Below are positions 26,842 to 37,100 of a DNA stretch of 64,000 nucleotides, piece by piece. This DNA is from Catellatospora citrea (GTDB taxonomy: Bacteria > Actinomycetota > Actinomycetes > Mycobacteriales > Micromonosporaceae), in assembly GCF_003610235.1 (NCBI RefSeq), contig NZ_RAPR01000001.1, positions 4,836,001 through 4,900,000 on the forward strand, written 5' to 3'. Every line of letters begins with the position of its first letter. The first letter of the stretch is position 1. Below the pieces are notes generated by a model. The model was not told the origin of the DNA. It saw only the letters and a list, made by a program, of their open reading frames with translations, and did no database searches. The position numbers were made by a program, and so were the translations under genes.

Positions 26842-27780
26842 TCAGTCGTTGGCGTGCAGTGCGGCGTTGAGCACGATGCCGGTGCCGGTGCGCGGCCGGG
26901 CCTCGACGGCGCCGGTCACCGAGTTGCGCAGGAACAGCACGTTGGACGCGCCGGACAGGGTCGCCGCCTTCACCACCTCGCCGGTGGAGACCAGGGTGAC
27001 CTTGGTGCCCGCGGTGACGTAGCAGCCGGCCTCGACCACGCAGTCGTCGCCGAGCGAGATGCCGATGCCGGCGTTTGCGCCGACCAGGCTGCGCTGTCCG
27101 ACGCTGATGGTCTCCTTGCCGCCGCCGGACAGGGTGCCCATGATGGACGCGCCCGCGCCGATGTCGGAGCCCTCGCCGACGACGACACCAGCGGAGATGC
27201 TGCCCTCGACCATGGAGGTGCCCAGCGTGCCGGCGTTGAAGTTGACGAAGCCCTTCTGCATGACCGTGGTGCCGGACGCCAGGTGCGCGCCGAGGCGCAC
27301 CCGGTCGGCGTCGGCGATGCGCACGCCCGCGGGCACCACGTAGTCGGTCATCCGGGGGAACTTGTCCACGCCGTACACGGCGAGGTGGCGGCCGGCGGCG
27401 CGCTCCATCAGGCGCAGCTCGTCGACACGGTCGGGCGGGCACACGCCGGCCGAGGTCCAGGCGTTGTTCGGCAGCAGCCCGAAGATGCCGTCGAGGTTGG
27501 CCTCGTGCGGCTGGATGAGCCGGTTGGAGAGCAGGTGCAGGCGCAGGTACGCGTCGGCGGTGTCGCGCGGCGCGTCGGCCAGCGAGGCGATGACGGTGTG
27601 CACGGGCACGATCCGCAGGCCCGGTAGGGCGGGCTCGGCGCCCTTGAGGTCGGGCGCGTCGATGCCGCAGAGGTCCAGGCCGAGCTGGCCGGTGGGATAC
27701 CACACTTCGAGCGTGTGGTCGCCGCTGACGGTGGCGAGACCGAAGCCCCAGGCGGGCCGGTCGGAACGTGTGCTGCTCAC
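26842..27780 (-). CDS. dapD: tetrahydrodipicolinate N-succinyltransferase (DapD)
   Basis: 312 residues from the GTG at 27780. The C-terminal two thirds carry the left-handed beta-helix hexapeptide repeats ([51 protein letters not shown]), with the N-terminal domain and length of actinobacterial DapD. It makes N-succinyl-2-amino-6-ketopimelate from tetrahydrodipicolinate and succinyl-CoA, the step before DapC. Its start codon is only 18 bases from the dapE start on the other strand. TAGCGT seven bases upstream suggests a leaderless transcript. Confidence 0.93.
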   Translation of the reverse strand: MSSTRSDRPAWGFGLATVSGDHTLEVWYPTGQLGLDLCGIDAPDLKGAEPALPGLRIVPVHTVIASLADAPRDTADAYLRLHLLSNRLIQPHEANLDGIFGLLPNNAWTSAGVCPPDRVDELRLMERAAGRHLAVYGVDKFPRMTDYVVPAGVRIADADRVRLGAHLASGTTVMQKGFVNFNAGTLGTSMVEGSISAGVVVGEGSDIGAGASIMGTLSGGGKETISVGQRSLVGANAGIGISLGDDCVVEAGCYVTAGTKVTLVSTGEVVKAATLSGASNVLFLRNSVTGAVEARPRTGTGIVLNAALHAND

Positions 27781-27786
27781 GGTGTC

Positions 27787-27793
27787 TACGCTA
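27787..27793. promoter_or_regulatory. shared divergent -10 element of dapD and dapE
   Basis: The 7-mer TACGCTA contains TACGCT on the plus strand (six bases before the dapE ATG) and TAGCGT on the minus strand (seven bases before the dapD GTG). Both match TANNNT, so one site could serve two leaderless divergent transcripts. Confidence 0.5.
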
Positions 27794-27798
27794 CCGGT

Positions 27799-28869
27799 AT
27801 GCCGAACCCGCTGACGCCGCAGGTGCTCGTCGATCCCGTCGCGTTGACCCGTGCGCTGGTCGACATCGAATCGGTCTCGGGAAACGAGAAGGAGATCGCC
27901 GACGCGGTGCAGGAGGTCCTCGAAGCCTGCGCGCATCTGCGCGTGGAGCGGATCGGGCACACCGTGATCGCGCGCACCGAGCTGGGCCGCGCGCAGCGGG
28001 TGGTGCTGGCCGGGCACCTGGACACGGTCCCGCTCGCGGACAACTTCCCGTCCACCGTGGACGACAAGATCATGTGGGGTTGCGGCACCTCGGACATGAA
28101 AAGCGGCACGGCCATCGCGCTGCACCTGGCCGTGACCTGCCCGGATCCCCGCTACGACGTCACGTACTTCTTCTACGAGTGCGAGGAGGTCGAGGCGGCC
28201 CGCAACGGCTTGAAGATCGTCGGTGAACAGCGGCCGGAGCTGCTGGAGGCCGACTTCGCGGTGCTGCTGGAACCGACGTACGGCATCGTCGAGGCGGGCT
28301 GCCAGGGCACCATGCGGGCGCGGGTGCGCACCACCGGCGTACGGGCGCACGCGGCCCGCTCGTGGCTCGGCGACAACGCGATCCACAAGGCCGGCGAGGT
28401 GCTCCGGCGGCTGTCGGACTACCAGGCCCGCGAGGTCGAGATCGACGGCTGCCGGTACCGGGAGGGCCTGAACGCGGTGGCCGTCAGCGGCGGGGTGGCC
28501 GGCAACGTGATCCCCGACGCATGCGAGATCGAGGTGAACTTCCGCTTCGCCCCGGACCGCTCGGAGGAGCAGGCCGCGACGCACCTGCGCGAGGTGTTCG
28601 GCGGCTACGAGATGGAGATCACGGACTCGGCGCCCGGGGCGCTGCCCGGACTGTCGGCGCCGCCCGCGGCGGAGTTCCTGGCGCTGACCGGGGCGACGCC
28701 CGCGGCGAAGCTGGGCTGGACCGATGTGGCGCGCTTCGCGGCGCTGGGCATCCCCGCCCTCAACTTCGGGCCGGGCGACCCCAACCTGGCCCACAAGCGC
28801 GACGAGCACGTGGAGCTGGACAAGATCGAAGCCGGTGCGGACCTGCTCCGGCGCTGGCTGGCGAGCTGA
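27799..28869 (+). CDS. dapE: succinyl-diaminopimelate desuccinylase (DapE)
   Basis: 356 residues from the ATG at 27799. M20 peptidase metal sites are visible: GHLDTVP, the CGTSDMKSG aspartate, ECEEVEA with the catalytic glutamate, and a late histidine in [15 protein letters not shown]. The lid/dimerisation domain is in the middle ([28 protein letters not shown]). It hydrolyses N-succinyl-LL-diaminopimelate to LL-DAP and succinate. With dapC and dapD in this window, three steps of the succinylase route to meso-DAP and lysine are encoded. Transcribed divergently from dapD; a hairpin follows the stop. Confidence 0.94.
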   Translation: MPNPLTPQVLVDPVALTRALVDIESVSGNEKEIADAVQEVLEACAHLRVERIGHTVIARTELGRAQRVVLAGHLDTVPLADNFPSTVDDKIMWGCGTSDMKSGTAIALHLAVTCPDPRYDVTYFFYECEEVEAARNGLKIVGEQRPELLEADFAVLLEPTYGIVEAGCQGTMRARVRTTGVRAHAARSWLGDNAIHKAGEVLRRLSDYQAREVEIDGCRYREGLNAVAVSGGVAGNVIPDACEIEVNFRFAPDRSEEQAATHLREVFGGYEMEITDSAPGALPGLSAPPAAEFLALTGATPAAKLGWTDVARFAALGIPALNFGPGDPNLAHKRDEHVELDKIEAGADLLRRWLAS

Positions 28870-28872
28870 TCA

Positions 28873-28896
28873 GGAGCCCGCCGCCTGGCGGGCTCC
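28873..28896. terminator. hairpin between dapE and a convergent small gene
   Basis: Perfect 10-bp stem GGAGCCCGCC / GGCGGGCTCC with a GCCT loop, three bases after the dapE stop and eight bases before the end of the minus-strand small gene. There is no T-run, so it may act in both directions or as an mRNA 3' stabiliser. Confidence 0.65.
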
Positions 28897-28903
28897 GCAT
28901 GGC

Positions 28904-29050
28904 TCAGCGGGCCGCGGCGGGCTCCTCGACCGGCTCGAACTCCTTGGCGTCGACCACCATGGCGATGCGGCGGGCGTGCACGGTGGCGCGGATGCGCTGG
29001 CGCATCGCCTGCCTCTGGCGGAGCACCTCGCTGCGGGTCATCACATTCAT
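28904..29050 (-). CDS. small basic protein of about 48 residues
   Basis: Open frame of 49 codons on the minus strand with a strong ribosome site (GAGGGAGG). The upstream ATG at 29050 is only two bases from it, so the GTG at 29044 or ATG at 29041 is the likelier start; the product then begins MTRSEVLRQRQAMRQ. The first 35 residues are a basic amphipathic helix, the tail is acidic (DAKEFEPVEEPAAA). Codon use matches neighbours. I do not recognise a family. The following 152 bases (29051-29202) hold an AT-rich divergent promoter region shared with the LOG-like gene. Confidence 0.6.
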   Translation of the reverse strand: MNVMTRSEVLRQRQAMRQRIRATVHARRIAMVVDAKEFEPVEEPAAAR

Positions 29051-29202
29051 CGCCTCCCTCGTCGTCGGCCTTATTCAATCCACGCGGTATGACAACCTTG
29101 ACGCCACAGCATGGCGAAAAGTTGCGTAATCCGCTGGGAATTTGCTGCGGATGTGCGCGCCGCGTCGTCACGTAAACGAGCGAGCCGGTCTACGGTGATG
29201 GC

Positions 29203-29991
29203 ATGACGCAAAGCAACAATCGGCCCGAGCGGCACCGGGGCCCGGTGACGCTGCGCCGCGACGCGGTGTCCTCGGGCACTGCGGACCAGGCTCTGCTGGA
29301 CTCGGCGGGGCGTCCGGATTGGAAGGTCCGCGACTCGTGGCGCACGCTGCGCATCCTGAGTGAATTCGTCGAGGGCTTCGACACGCTCAGTGAGCTTCCC
29401 CCGGCGGTGAGCGTGTTCGGCTCCGCCCGCAGCGCCGCCGACTCGCCCGAGTGCGAGCTGGCCGAGCGGCTGGGTGCGGCGCTGGCCCGGGCCGGATACG
29501 CCGTGATCACCGGCGGTGGGCCGGGGGTGATGGAGGCGGCCAACCGCGGGTGCACCGAGGCGGGCGGGCTCTCCGTCGGCCTGGGCATCGAGCTGCCGTT
29601 CGAGCAGGGCATGAACGAGTGGGTCGACATGGGCATCGACTTCCGCTACTTCTTCGTGCGCAAGACCATGTTCGTGAAGTACGCCCAGGCGTTCGTGGTG
29701 CTGCCCGGCGGCATGGGCACCATGGACGAGCTGTTCGAGGCGCTCACCCTGGTGCAGACGGAGAAGGTCACCCGGTTCCCGGTGGTGATGATGGGCAAGG
29801 CCTACTGGAGCGGCCTGCTGTCCTGGATGCGGGACACCATGCTGGCCGACGGCAAGATCAACGCGGTGGACCTGGACCTCATCGTGTGCACCGACGACGT
29901 CGACGAGGCGGTCGAGCACATCGCGCACGCCGACAAGGCCCTCGCCGCCGAGCAGCAGGCCATCCGCTCCTCCGGCGGGATCGCGGACTGA
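29203..29991 (+). CDS. TIGR00730-family Rossmann-fold protein (LOG-like)
   Basis: 262 residues; ATG at 29203 is six bases after TACGGT, a leaderless arrangement. The family signature LPGGMGTMDELFEALT (PGGxGTxxE) and the nucleotide-binding VITGGGPGVMEAANRG are both present. Members such as LOG/YgdH-type proteins hydrolyse nucleotide monophosphates; the cytokinin-ribotide phosphoribohydrolase activity is known for some actinobacterial homologues, but I cannot assign the substrate here. The first 45 residues (TLRRDAVSSGTADQALLDS) are an N-terminal extension common in actinomycetes. Gene order next to dapE/dapD matches mycobacteria (Rv1205). Confidence 0.9.
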   Translation: MTQSNNRPERHRGPVTLRRDAVSSGTADQALLDSAGRPDWKVRDSWRTLRILSEFVEGFDTLSELPPAVSVFGSARSAADSPECELAERLGAALARAGYAVITGGGPGVMEAANRGCTEAGGLSVGLGIELPFEQGMNEWVDMGIDFRYFFVRKTMFVKYAQAFVVLPGGMGTMDELFEALTLVQTEKVTRFPVVMMGKAYWSGLLSWMRDTMLADGKINAVDLDLIVCTDDVDEAVEHIAHADKALAAEQQAIRSSGGIAD

Positions 29992-30007
29992 GCCGTGGGG
30001 CGGTTGC

Positions 30008-30080
30008 GGTGGTGATCACTGTTTCGTGTCAGAAGGCGCGGCCAGGCCGCAGATCTCGACACGAAACAGCGAGCACCACC
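30008..30080. repeat. intergenic palindromic element, copy B (GTTTCGTGTC family)
   Basis: Arms of 23 bp (30008-30030 and 30058-30080) differ at only two positions; the middle carries GCGGCCAGGCCGC, itself a palindrome. It lies between convergent genes (stop at 29991, stop at 30100). Related copies are at 8431 and 51021. Confidence 0.75.
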
Positions 30081-30099
30081 ACCACCCCACCCGGGCGCG

Positions 30100-31302
30100 T
30101 CAGACGCGTTCGCTGAGGCGGTCGGCGGCGCGGTGCAGGCGGGTGTTGAGCTCGGCCTTGTGTTCCAGGATCTCCAGGTCGATCTCGGCGCGGCGCTTGC
30201 GGAGCAAGGCTTCGCGCTCGGCGTACTCGGCCTCGATGTCGTGGTTGAGGTCGCGCTCGGCGACCGCGAGCTGTGCGCTGACCAGTTTGTCGTAGGTGGT
30301 GGAGCCGCCGACGAACTTGACCAGGATCGGCATGCAGTCGACCAGGATGAAGAAGATGCGCACCGCCCAGATGCCCACCGCCAGCACGCCGCTGGAGTCG
30401 GCCAGGTCGTGCAGCGCCCCGAGGCGCTCCAGCAGGCCGATGTTCCCCTGGTGGCTGCGCTCCTCGGCGACCCGGGCCTCGATCTTCGTCTCGCGTTCGG
30501 CCTCGAACGCGGCGTGCGACGTGCGCGCCGCCGACTCCAGTTCCGAGATCTGGGTACGCAGGTTGACCAGCTTCACGCCGTTCGCGTCGAGCTGGCGGGT
30601 GCGCTTGAACGCATCGGCCTCGGCGCGCAACCGGCGGCAGTTGGGACCGACGCCCCGCTGACCGGTCAGCCCGGACCCGGAGTCGCCGACGCATTCCCGC
30701 CGGGCCATGTCGTTGATGGCGCGCAGCTGAGCCGAATCTCCGTCGATCGTCTTGGCCAGCGCTTCCGCGTCGGCGCGGCGCGTGCTCAGCTCGCGCAGCG
30801 TCGCCACCGGGGACTGGTCGAAGTTGAAGGTCTCAGTGGCCTTGCAGTCGGCGGGCGCGGGCGGCTCGGTGGAGCCGGGCACCGGGTTGCAGGTCTTGAG
30901 CCGCCCGGACAGCTGCGCCAGCGCCTCGGTGCGCTGGTCGGCGACGTGCTGGATGACCGCGGTCTCGAAGATGCGCAGCACCAGCGGCTCGGCGATGATC
31001 ACTCCGAAGAAGAACGCCATCAGCACGCGCATCGCCAGCACGGGCACCCGGCGGAACCAGCCCTCGCCGAGCCGGCTGGAGACCAGCCACCGGTCCACGT
31101 TCAGGATGAACAGGAACCAGACCAGCACCGGGAACACGGCCAGCCAGCTCGACGCGCCCACGGCCTGGGTGATCGCGAAGTACATGGAGATGGCGGCGAT
31201 GGTCGCGGTGCCCAGCACCACGCCGCCGAGTGAGGTGTACCAGGCGCGCTCCTGCGGCACCCGGTCCAGCAGCCGCTCGTCGACGCCGGCCAGCACCCGC
31301 AA
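30100..31302 (-). CDS. DUF4407-family membrane protein, 5' end apparently frameshifted
   Basis: 400 codons are open from TTG 31302 to the stop at 30100. Four membrane helices (three near the N-terminus, one near residue 330) enclose a long coiled coil of about 180 residues (RRADAEALAKTIDGDSAQL...AAFEAERETKIEARVAEERSH), the DUF4407 layout. RVLAGVDERLLDRVPQERAWYTSL is the conserved beginning of the family. There is no ribosome site at TTG 31302, and upstream this frame is closed by TGA at 31351-31353, while a convincing coding stretch continues in another frame to 31604. The gene therefore looks disrupted by an indel between about 31350 and 31300, or uses frameshifting. Function unknown. Confidence 0.75.
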   Translation of the reverse strand: MRVLAGVDERLLDRVPQERAWYTSLGGVVLGTATIAAISMYFAITQAVGASSWLAVFPVLVWFLFILNVDRWLVSSRLGEGWFRRVPVLAMRVLMAFFFGVIIAEPLVLRIFETAVIQHVADQRTEALAQLSGRLKTCNPVPGSTEPPAPADCKATETFNFDQSPVATLRELSTRRADAEALAKTIDGDSAQLRAINDMARRECVGDSGSGLTGQRGVGPNCRRLRAEADAFKRTRQLDANGVKLVNLRTQISELESAARTSHAAFEAERETKIEARVAEERSHQGNIGLLERLGALHDLADSSGVLAVGIWAVRIFFILVDCMPILVKFVGGSTTYDKLVSAQLAVAERDLNHDIEAEYAEREALLRKRRAEIDLEILEHKAELNTRLHRAADRLSERV

Positions 31303-31604
31303 CCGCCGCCCGAGCTGCGGTCGCGGCAGTCGCGCCGCGGCGGGCCGGATTCAGCCGGTGGGGCGGGCTCGGTCGGCGGGCCGGGCTCCTCGGGTGCGGG
31401 CGGTCGCGCCTCGGCCGATCGTGGCGACGAGGGGTCGGCCGAAGGTTCGGCCGGTGCGGGTGCGTCGGCGGCTGTGGGCCGTAGCGGCACGGTGTCGTCC
31501 GGATCGGAGGGACGAGCGTGGCGGCCCGGCGGGTCGGCTTCCGGCTGTGCTGGGGGTTCCGAGGGGTACACGCCGAGCTCCCTGTCGGTGAGGTTGCGAT
31601 CCAT
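31303..31604 (-). other. probable 5' part of the DUF4407 gene in a different frame
   Basis: An ATG at 31604 opens a frame beginning MDRNLTDRELGVYPSEPP and continuing as an acidic, Pro-rich segment (DPDDTVPLRP, PAPEEPGPPTEPAPPAESG). Codon use and composition look coding. It runs out of frame with the DUF4407 body by one base; read on, it becomes Cys/Trp-rich nonsense (GGGCGCWPAST), while the alternative frame reads LGRRLRVLAGVDE. It is most simply the true N-terminus of the same protein. Confidence 0.5.
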
Positions 31605-31892
31605 CTTCCCGTCAACACACGCCTGTGTCTGTCCGGTGGTTGCCGGGTCTGCCCCTAAGTGCGGCGTCGCCCATCAGGGATCGACATAGGTCTTCGCAAG
31701 GAATTGCGCGGGGCGCGCAACAACCTAATGGCTACTTGTATTTGCCGGGCCAGCGTTACGAAAAGATTACGCAGAACCTTGTGGTGGGCGACACAGGGAA
31801 TCTAAAGTCACCTACACCTCCTGGCGTCCGCTCCGCCTCGAGCGTCTCAGGCGTTCCATCGTTCCTCCGTTCCCTCCAGAAACGAGTCTTCG
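31605..31892. promoter_or_regulatory. AT-richer divergent intergenic region
   Basis: 288 bases between the DUF4407 5' segment and the secreted beta-helix gene. It is less GC-rich than the flanks (for example AACCTAATGGCTACTTG and CGAAAAGATTACGCAG), as expected for promoters in both directions. I cannot place a confident -35/-10 pair and see no RNA gene or repeat. Confidence 0.4.
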
Positions 31893-33953
31893 ATGTCACG
31901 GAGCATCACAGGAGCTGCGGCGAGGTCCCGCCGGCCCCGGCGGTGGGCCCCGATGGCGGTCGCCTCGGCCACCGTCGCGGCCGTCGGTCTCACCCTCGTC
32001 GGCAGCGCCGGCACGGCACAAGCCGGCACCACCAGCGCCGCGCCCGTGGTCACGCGCGCCGCGCTCGCCCCGGCGCTCGTCGCGGGCCGGGGCGCCAGCG
32101 TCGGCTTCCTCGAGCAGGAAGCCGAGAACGCGGCGACCAACGGCACCCTCATCGGCCCGGACCGCGCGGCGTACTCGCTGCCCGCCGAGGCCTCCGGCCG
32201 CAAGGCCGTCAAGCTGACCGGTGGCCAGTACGTGGAGTTCACGCTGCCGGCCGCGGCGAACGCGATCACCGTTCGCTACAGCATCCCGGACGCGCCGAAC
32301 GGCGGCGGCATCACCGCGCCGCTCAACGTCACCGTGAACGGCAAGAACAAGCAGGTCATGACCCTGACCTCCGAGTTCTCCTGGCTGTACAACCAGTACC
32401 CGTTCAGCAACGACCCCAACGCCGACCTGCTGCACGCGGACTGGTGGATCACCGAGTGCGCGTGCGTGCCGGCCTTCACCGAGCCGAAGCCGGTCATCGC
32501 CAAGCCGTTCCGCCCCATGCACTTCTACGACGAGCAGCGCCTGCTGCTCGGCAAGACGTACAAGGCCGGCGACAAGGTGCGGCTCACCGTCCCGGCGGGC
32601 AGCAACGCCGCCTGGACCGTCATCGACCTGCTCGACTCCGAGCTGGTCGGCAAGCCGCACGTGCGGCTCGTCGCGTCCAACGTGCTGGCCTTCGGCGCCG
32701 ACCCGACCGGCCGCCGCGAGTCGGCCGACGCGTTCGACCGGGCCATCGCGTTCGCGAAGAAGTGGCACCTCAAGGTGTACGTCCCGCCGGGCGTCTACCA
32801 GGTCAACCGGCACATCATCGTCGACGACGTGACGATCGAGGGCGCCGGCAACTGGTACACGGTCATCCTGGGCAGCGAGGTCGCGCTCAGCGAGCCGGCC
32901 GAGGACGGCTCGGTGCACACCGGCGTCGGCTTCTACGGCAAGTACGCCGAGGACGGCGGCAGCAGCAACGTGCACCTGTCCGGCTTCACCATCCAGGGTG
33001 ACGTCAGCGAGCGCATCGACACCGACCAGGTCAACGGCATCGGCGGCGCACTCAGCGACTCGACCATCGACGGCCTCTACATCCAGCACACCAAGGTCGG
33101 CATGTGGTTCGACGGCCCGATGGACAACATCAAGATCACTGACAACATCATCGTGGACCAGATGGCCGACGCGCTGAACTTCCGCAAGGGCGTCACGAAC
33201 TCGCTGGTGTCGAACAACTTCATCCGCAACACCGGGGACGACGGCCTGGCCATGTGGTCCGACGGCGTGGCGGACGCGAACAACGTCTACGACCACAACA
33301 CGGTGCAGACCCCGACCCTGGCCAACGGCATCGCGATCTACGGCGGCACGAACAACACCGTGTCGAACAACCTGATCGCCGACCCGATCCGGGAGGGCTC
33401 CGGACTGCACGCCGGTTCCCGCTTCGGCGCGACCGCGTTCGACGGCTACCTCAAGTTCACGGACAACACCGTGGTCCGGGCCGGCACGTACGAGCTGAAC
33501 TGGAACATCGGCCTCGGCGCGATCTGGATCTACGCGCTGGACAAGACCATCGACGCGGACATCCAGGTGACCGGGGACCACTACCTCGACAGCACCTACA
33601 ACGCGATCATGATGGTCAGCGAGTGGTCGGTGAAGGACCTCTACCAGATCCGCGGGGTCAAGTTCAAGAACCTGCGGATCGACGGCACGGGCACCTCGGT
33701 GCTCAGCGGCCGGGTCGAGGGCGGCGCGTCGTTCGAGAACGTGGACGCCCGCAACGTCGGCGCGGTCGGCATCAACAACTGCGGCTCGTTCCACTTCACC
33801 CCGGCCGGTTCCGAGTTCGTGGTGACCGACCTGGGCGGCAACGACGGCGGCGGCACCACCGGCCCCTGGATGGCCTCCTGGGAGCTGCCGAACACCATCA
33901 CCTGCGACGACCGCCCGCCGGTCGTCGTGCCCCCGGCGCCGTCCCCCTGGTGA
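31893..33953 (+). CDS. secreted right-handed beta-helix glycosidase, GH87/mycodextranase-like
   Basis: 686 residues. A long signal peptide ends near AGTAQAG. Residues 75-255 look like a carbohydrate-binding-type beta-sandwich module (EQEAENAATNGTL..., VKLTGGQYVEFTLPA). Residues 265-640 are a parallel beta-helix starting with FGADPTGRRESADAFDRAIAFA and containing FIRNTGDDGLAMWSDG; the Asp pair in TGDDGLAMWS resembles the catalytic region I associate with alpha-1,3-glucanases/mycodextranases (GH87). A Pro-rich tail ends the protein. It is secreted and probably attacks an alpha-glucan; the exact linkage is uncertain. It ends before a 15-bp hairpin. Confidence 0.75.
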   Translation: MSRSITGAAARSRRPRRWAPMAVASATVAAVGLTLVGSAGTAQAGTTSAAPVVTRAALAPALVAGRGASVGFLEQEAENAATNGTLIGPDRAAYSLPAEASGRKAVKLTGGQYVEFTLPAAANAITVRYSIPDAPNGGGITAPLNVTVNGKNKQVMTLTSEFSWLYNQYPFSNDPNADLLHADWWITECACVPAFTEPKPVIAKPFRPMHFYDEQRLLLGKTYKAGDKVRLTVPAGSNAAWTVIDLLDSELVGKPHVRLVASNVLAFGADPTGRRESADAFDRAIAFAKKWHLKVYVPPGVYQVNRHIIVDDVTIEGAGNWYTVILGSEVALSEPAEDGSVHTGVGFYGKYAEDGGSSNVHLSGFTIQGDVSERIDTDQVNGIGGALSDSTIDGLYIQHTKVGMWFDGPMDNIKITDNIIVDQMADALNFRKGVTNSLVSNNFIRNTGDDGLAMWSDGVADANNVYDHNTVQTPTLANGIAIYGGTNNTVSNNLIADPIREGSGLHAGSRFGATAFDGYLKFTDNTVVRAGTYELNWNIGLGAIWIYALDKTIDADIQVTGDHYLDSTYNAIMMVSEWSVKDLYQIRGVKFKNLRIDGTGTSVLSGRVEGGASFENVDARNVGAVGINNCGSFHFTPAGSEFVVTDLGGNDGGGTTGPWMASWELPNTITCDDRPPVVVPPAPSPW

Positions 33954-34043
33954 CGACGCATCACTGCCAGACCGGATGAGGCACGGGCGGGCGTTCGAGT
34001 GCACAGACACCGGGCGCCCGACCGGAAATCCGGCACCCGCACC

Positions 34044-34080
34044 GGGCGGGATCCGAGCGCGAGAGGCTCGGATCCCGCCC
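34044..34080 (+). terminator. terminator after the beta-helix glycosidase gene
   Basis: Perfect 15-bp stem GGGCGGGATCCGAGC / GCTCGGATCCCGCCC with a 7-nt loop, 90 bases after the stop; followed by GTTGCC, a weak T-run. Confidence 0.75.
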
Positions 34081-34144
34081 GTTGCCATCACAAACCGGCT
34101 CGGCTCCTGCCGCGGTGTCGCCCGGGCGTGCTGGAATGTTCGGC

Positions 34145-37100
34145 GTGAGCAGCGGCGTTCAGCGGGACTGGCGGCTGGTCCGGGGCAGCGGCCCCGACCG
34201 GCCGGCGTTTCGTGCCGACCCGGCCCAGCAACGGGTGATCGCGCACGAGTCGGGCCCGCTGCTGGTGCGCGGCGGACCGGGCACGGGCAAGACGACGACC
34301 CTGGTCGAGGCGGTCGCCCGGCGGGTCGCCGACGGTGTGGACCCGCAGCGCATCCTGGTGCTGACGTTCGGCCGCCGTGGATCGCAGTCGCTGCGGCGGC
34401 GCATCGAGGCCCGCATCGCCCGCGGTGTCGGGCACGAACCGCTGGTCAGGACCTTTCCGGCGTACGCCTTCGGACTCCTGCGCCGCTCCGCGGCGCTGCT
34501 GGGCGACCCGTCCCCGCGCCTGCTCTCCGGCCCCGAGCAGGACCTCGTCATCCGCGAGCTGCTGCCCGGCGAGGACGCCGGCTGGCCGGACCGGCTGCTG
34601 CCCGCGCTGGGCACCCGCGCGTTCGCCGAGCAGCTGCGTGACCTGCTGCTGCGGGCCGCCGAGCGGGGCATCGGCCCCGCCGACCCGCTCTGGCAGCGGC
34701 GCGACGACTGGCAGGCCGCGGCCCGCTTCCTGCACGAGTACGAGCAGACGATGGCACTGCGCGACGCCTCCACCCGCGGCTCGGCGGGCTACGACCACGC
34801 CGAGCTGGTCCGGGCCGCGACCGCCATGCTGCGCCGCGACCCCGAGCTGCTGGCCGCGGAGCGCTCCCGGCTGTCCGCGGTGTACGTCGACGAGCTGGCC
34901 GACACCGACCCGGCGCAGGTCGAACTGCTGCAGCTGATCGCGGGCGGCCTGCCGCTGACGGCGTTCGCCGACCCCGACTCGTCGACCTACGCCTTCCGGG
35001 GCGCCGACCCGCAGATCGTGCGCACCTTCAGCGAGCTTTTCCCGGGCACGGCACAGGTGGTGCTGGCCACCACGCACCGCGCCGCACCCGCGGTCCGCGC
35101 GGCGACCGCCCGCATCGCCCGCCGCCTGCCCGGCCACCTGCCCGTGGTGCCCGCACCCCGCCAGGAGCAGGCCCCGCCGCCCGCAAGCGGGTCCGCGCAG
35201 GCGACGGCCGTCGCGAGCGGGCAGCCGGTGCCGCGGAGCGAGCCGCCGGACGATCCCGATGTCGGGGTCGAGGTGGTGGCGCTGCGCAGCCGGGTCAGCG
35301 AGGCCGCGTTCGTGGCGCACCGGCTGCGGCGGGCGCACCTGGTCGACGGGGTGCCGTTCTCGCGCATGGCGGTCATCATGCGTTCCACGAACTCCCAGCT
35401 GCCCGCCTATGAGCGGGCGTTGCGGCAGGCCGGCGTGCCGACGAAGGTGCTGGCCGAGGATCTGCCGCTGCACCAGCAGCCCGCGGTGAAGCCGCTGCTC
35501 ATCCTGCTGCGCTGTGCGTTGAAGCCGGAGCTGCTGACCGAGGAGGCGGCGGTCGCGCTGCTGCACTCGCCGCTGGGCGGGGCCGACCCGATGGCCGAGC
35601 GGCGGCTGCGCCAGGGCCTGCGCGCGCTCGCGATCTCCGGTGGCGACACCCGTGGCTCGGGAGAGCTGCTGGTGGAGGCGCTGCGCGACCCGGCGGAGCT
35701 GGCCGCGCTGGACCGGCGCTGGGCCGCTCCCGCGACCCGGATCGCCATGCTGCTGGCCACCGCGCGGGAGACGGCGGGCCGTCCGCGGGCCACCGCGGAG
35801 GAGGTGCTGTGGTCGGTCTGGCGGGCCAGCGGCCTGGCCGAGCGCTGGGCCGCAGTCGCCACCGCGCCCGCGATGGGCCTGGACCAGCAGCGCCGCGCGG
35901 AGACCGCGGACCGGGACCTGGACGCCATCATGGTGCTGTTCGACGCCGCGGCGCGGTTCACCGACCGGCTGCCGGGCGCGCGCATCGACACGTTCCTCGA
36001 ACACGTCGCCGACCAGCAGCTGCCCGCCGACTCGCTGGCCGCCAGCGGCGACCGGGGCGAGGCGGTGCGGCTGCTCACCGCGCACGCGGCCAAGGGCCTG
36101 GAGTGGGACGTGGTGGTGGTCGCCGGAGTCCAGGAGGGCGTCTGGCCCGACCTGCGGCTGCGCGGCAGCCTGCTCGGCTCCGAGCAGCTCGTCGACGAGG
36201 TCGCCCAGCGCGCCCAGCCCGGTGCGAAGGCGCAGCGCGTCGCGCAGACCGCCGCCCTGCTCACCGAGGAGCGGCGGCTGTTCTACGTGGCGGCGACCCG
36301 GGCCCGGCGGCGGCTGGTGGTCACCGCGGTGGACTCCGGCGCGGTCGGCGGCGCGGACGGCGAGGACCGGCCCAGCCGCTTCCTGTTCGAGCTCGCCCCG
36401 CCGGTCAAGGTGGACGAGGACGAGGTGGCCGAGCTGGAGCTGGCCCGGCCGCCGCGGGCGCTGACGCTGTCCGCGCTCGTCGCCGAGCTGCGTTCGGCCG
36501 TCACCGGCCCGGACCCGGTCCGGCGGCACGCCGCCGCCCGCGAGCTGGCCCGGCTGGCCGCCGCCGGGGTGCCCGGCGCGCATCCGGACAGCTGGTGGGG
36601 GCTGCCGGAGCTGTCCGACGACGGCCCGCTGCACGGCCCGGACGAGCCGGTGCGGGTCACCCCGTCCACCATGGAGAGCGCGCTGCGCTGCGGGCTGCGG
36701 TGGCTGCTGGAGCGGCACGGCGGCGCGGCGGCCTCGACGGCCGCGCAGGGCGTGGGCAACCTGGTGCACGCCGCGGCGATGCTGGCCGACGAGGCGATGA
36801 GCGACCCGGCGGTGCTGGTGGACTACGTGGCGGCCCGCTTCGACGCGATCGAGCTGGCCGCGGCCTGGCTGGCCGGGCGGGAGAAGGACCGCTCGGCGGA
36901 GATGCTGGGCAAACTGACCCGCTGGCTGGCCGAGAACCCGCGGCGGCTGGTCGCGATCGAGCGCGAGTTCACCGTGCGACTGGACGCCGAGCCGCCGATC
37001 GACCTGGTCGGCCGGGTGGACCGGCTGGAGGTCGACGACCAGGGCCGGCTCGTGGTCATCGACCTGAAGACGGGCAAGACCACCACCGCCACGCGCGAGG

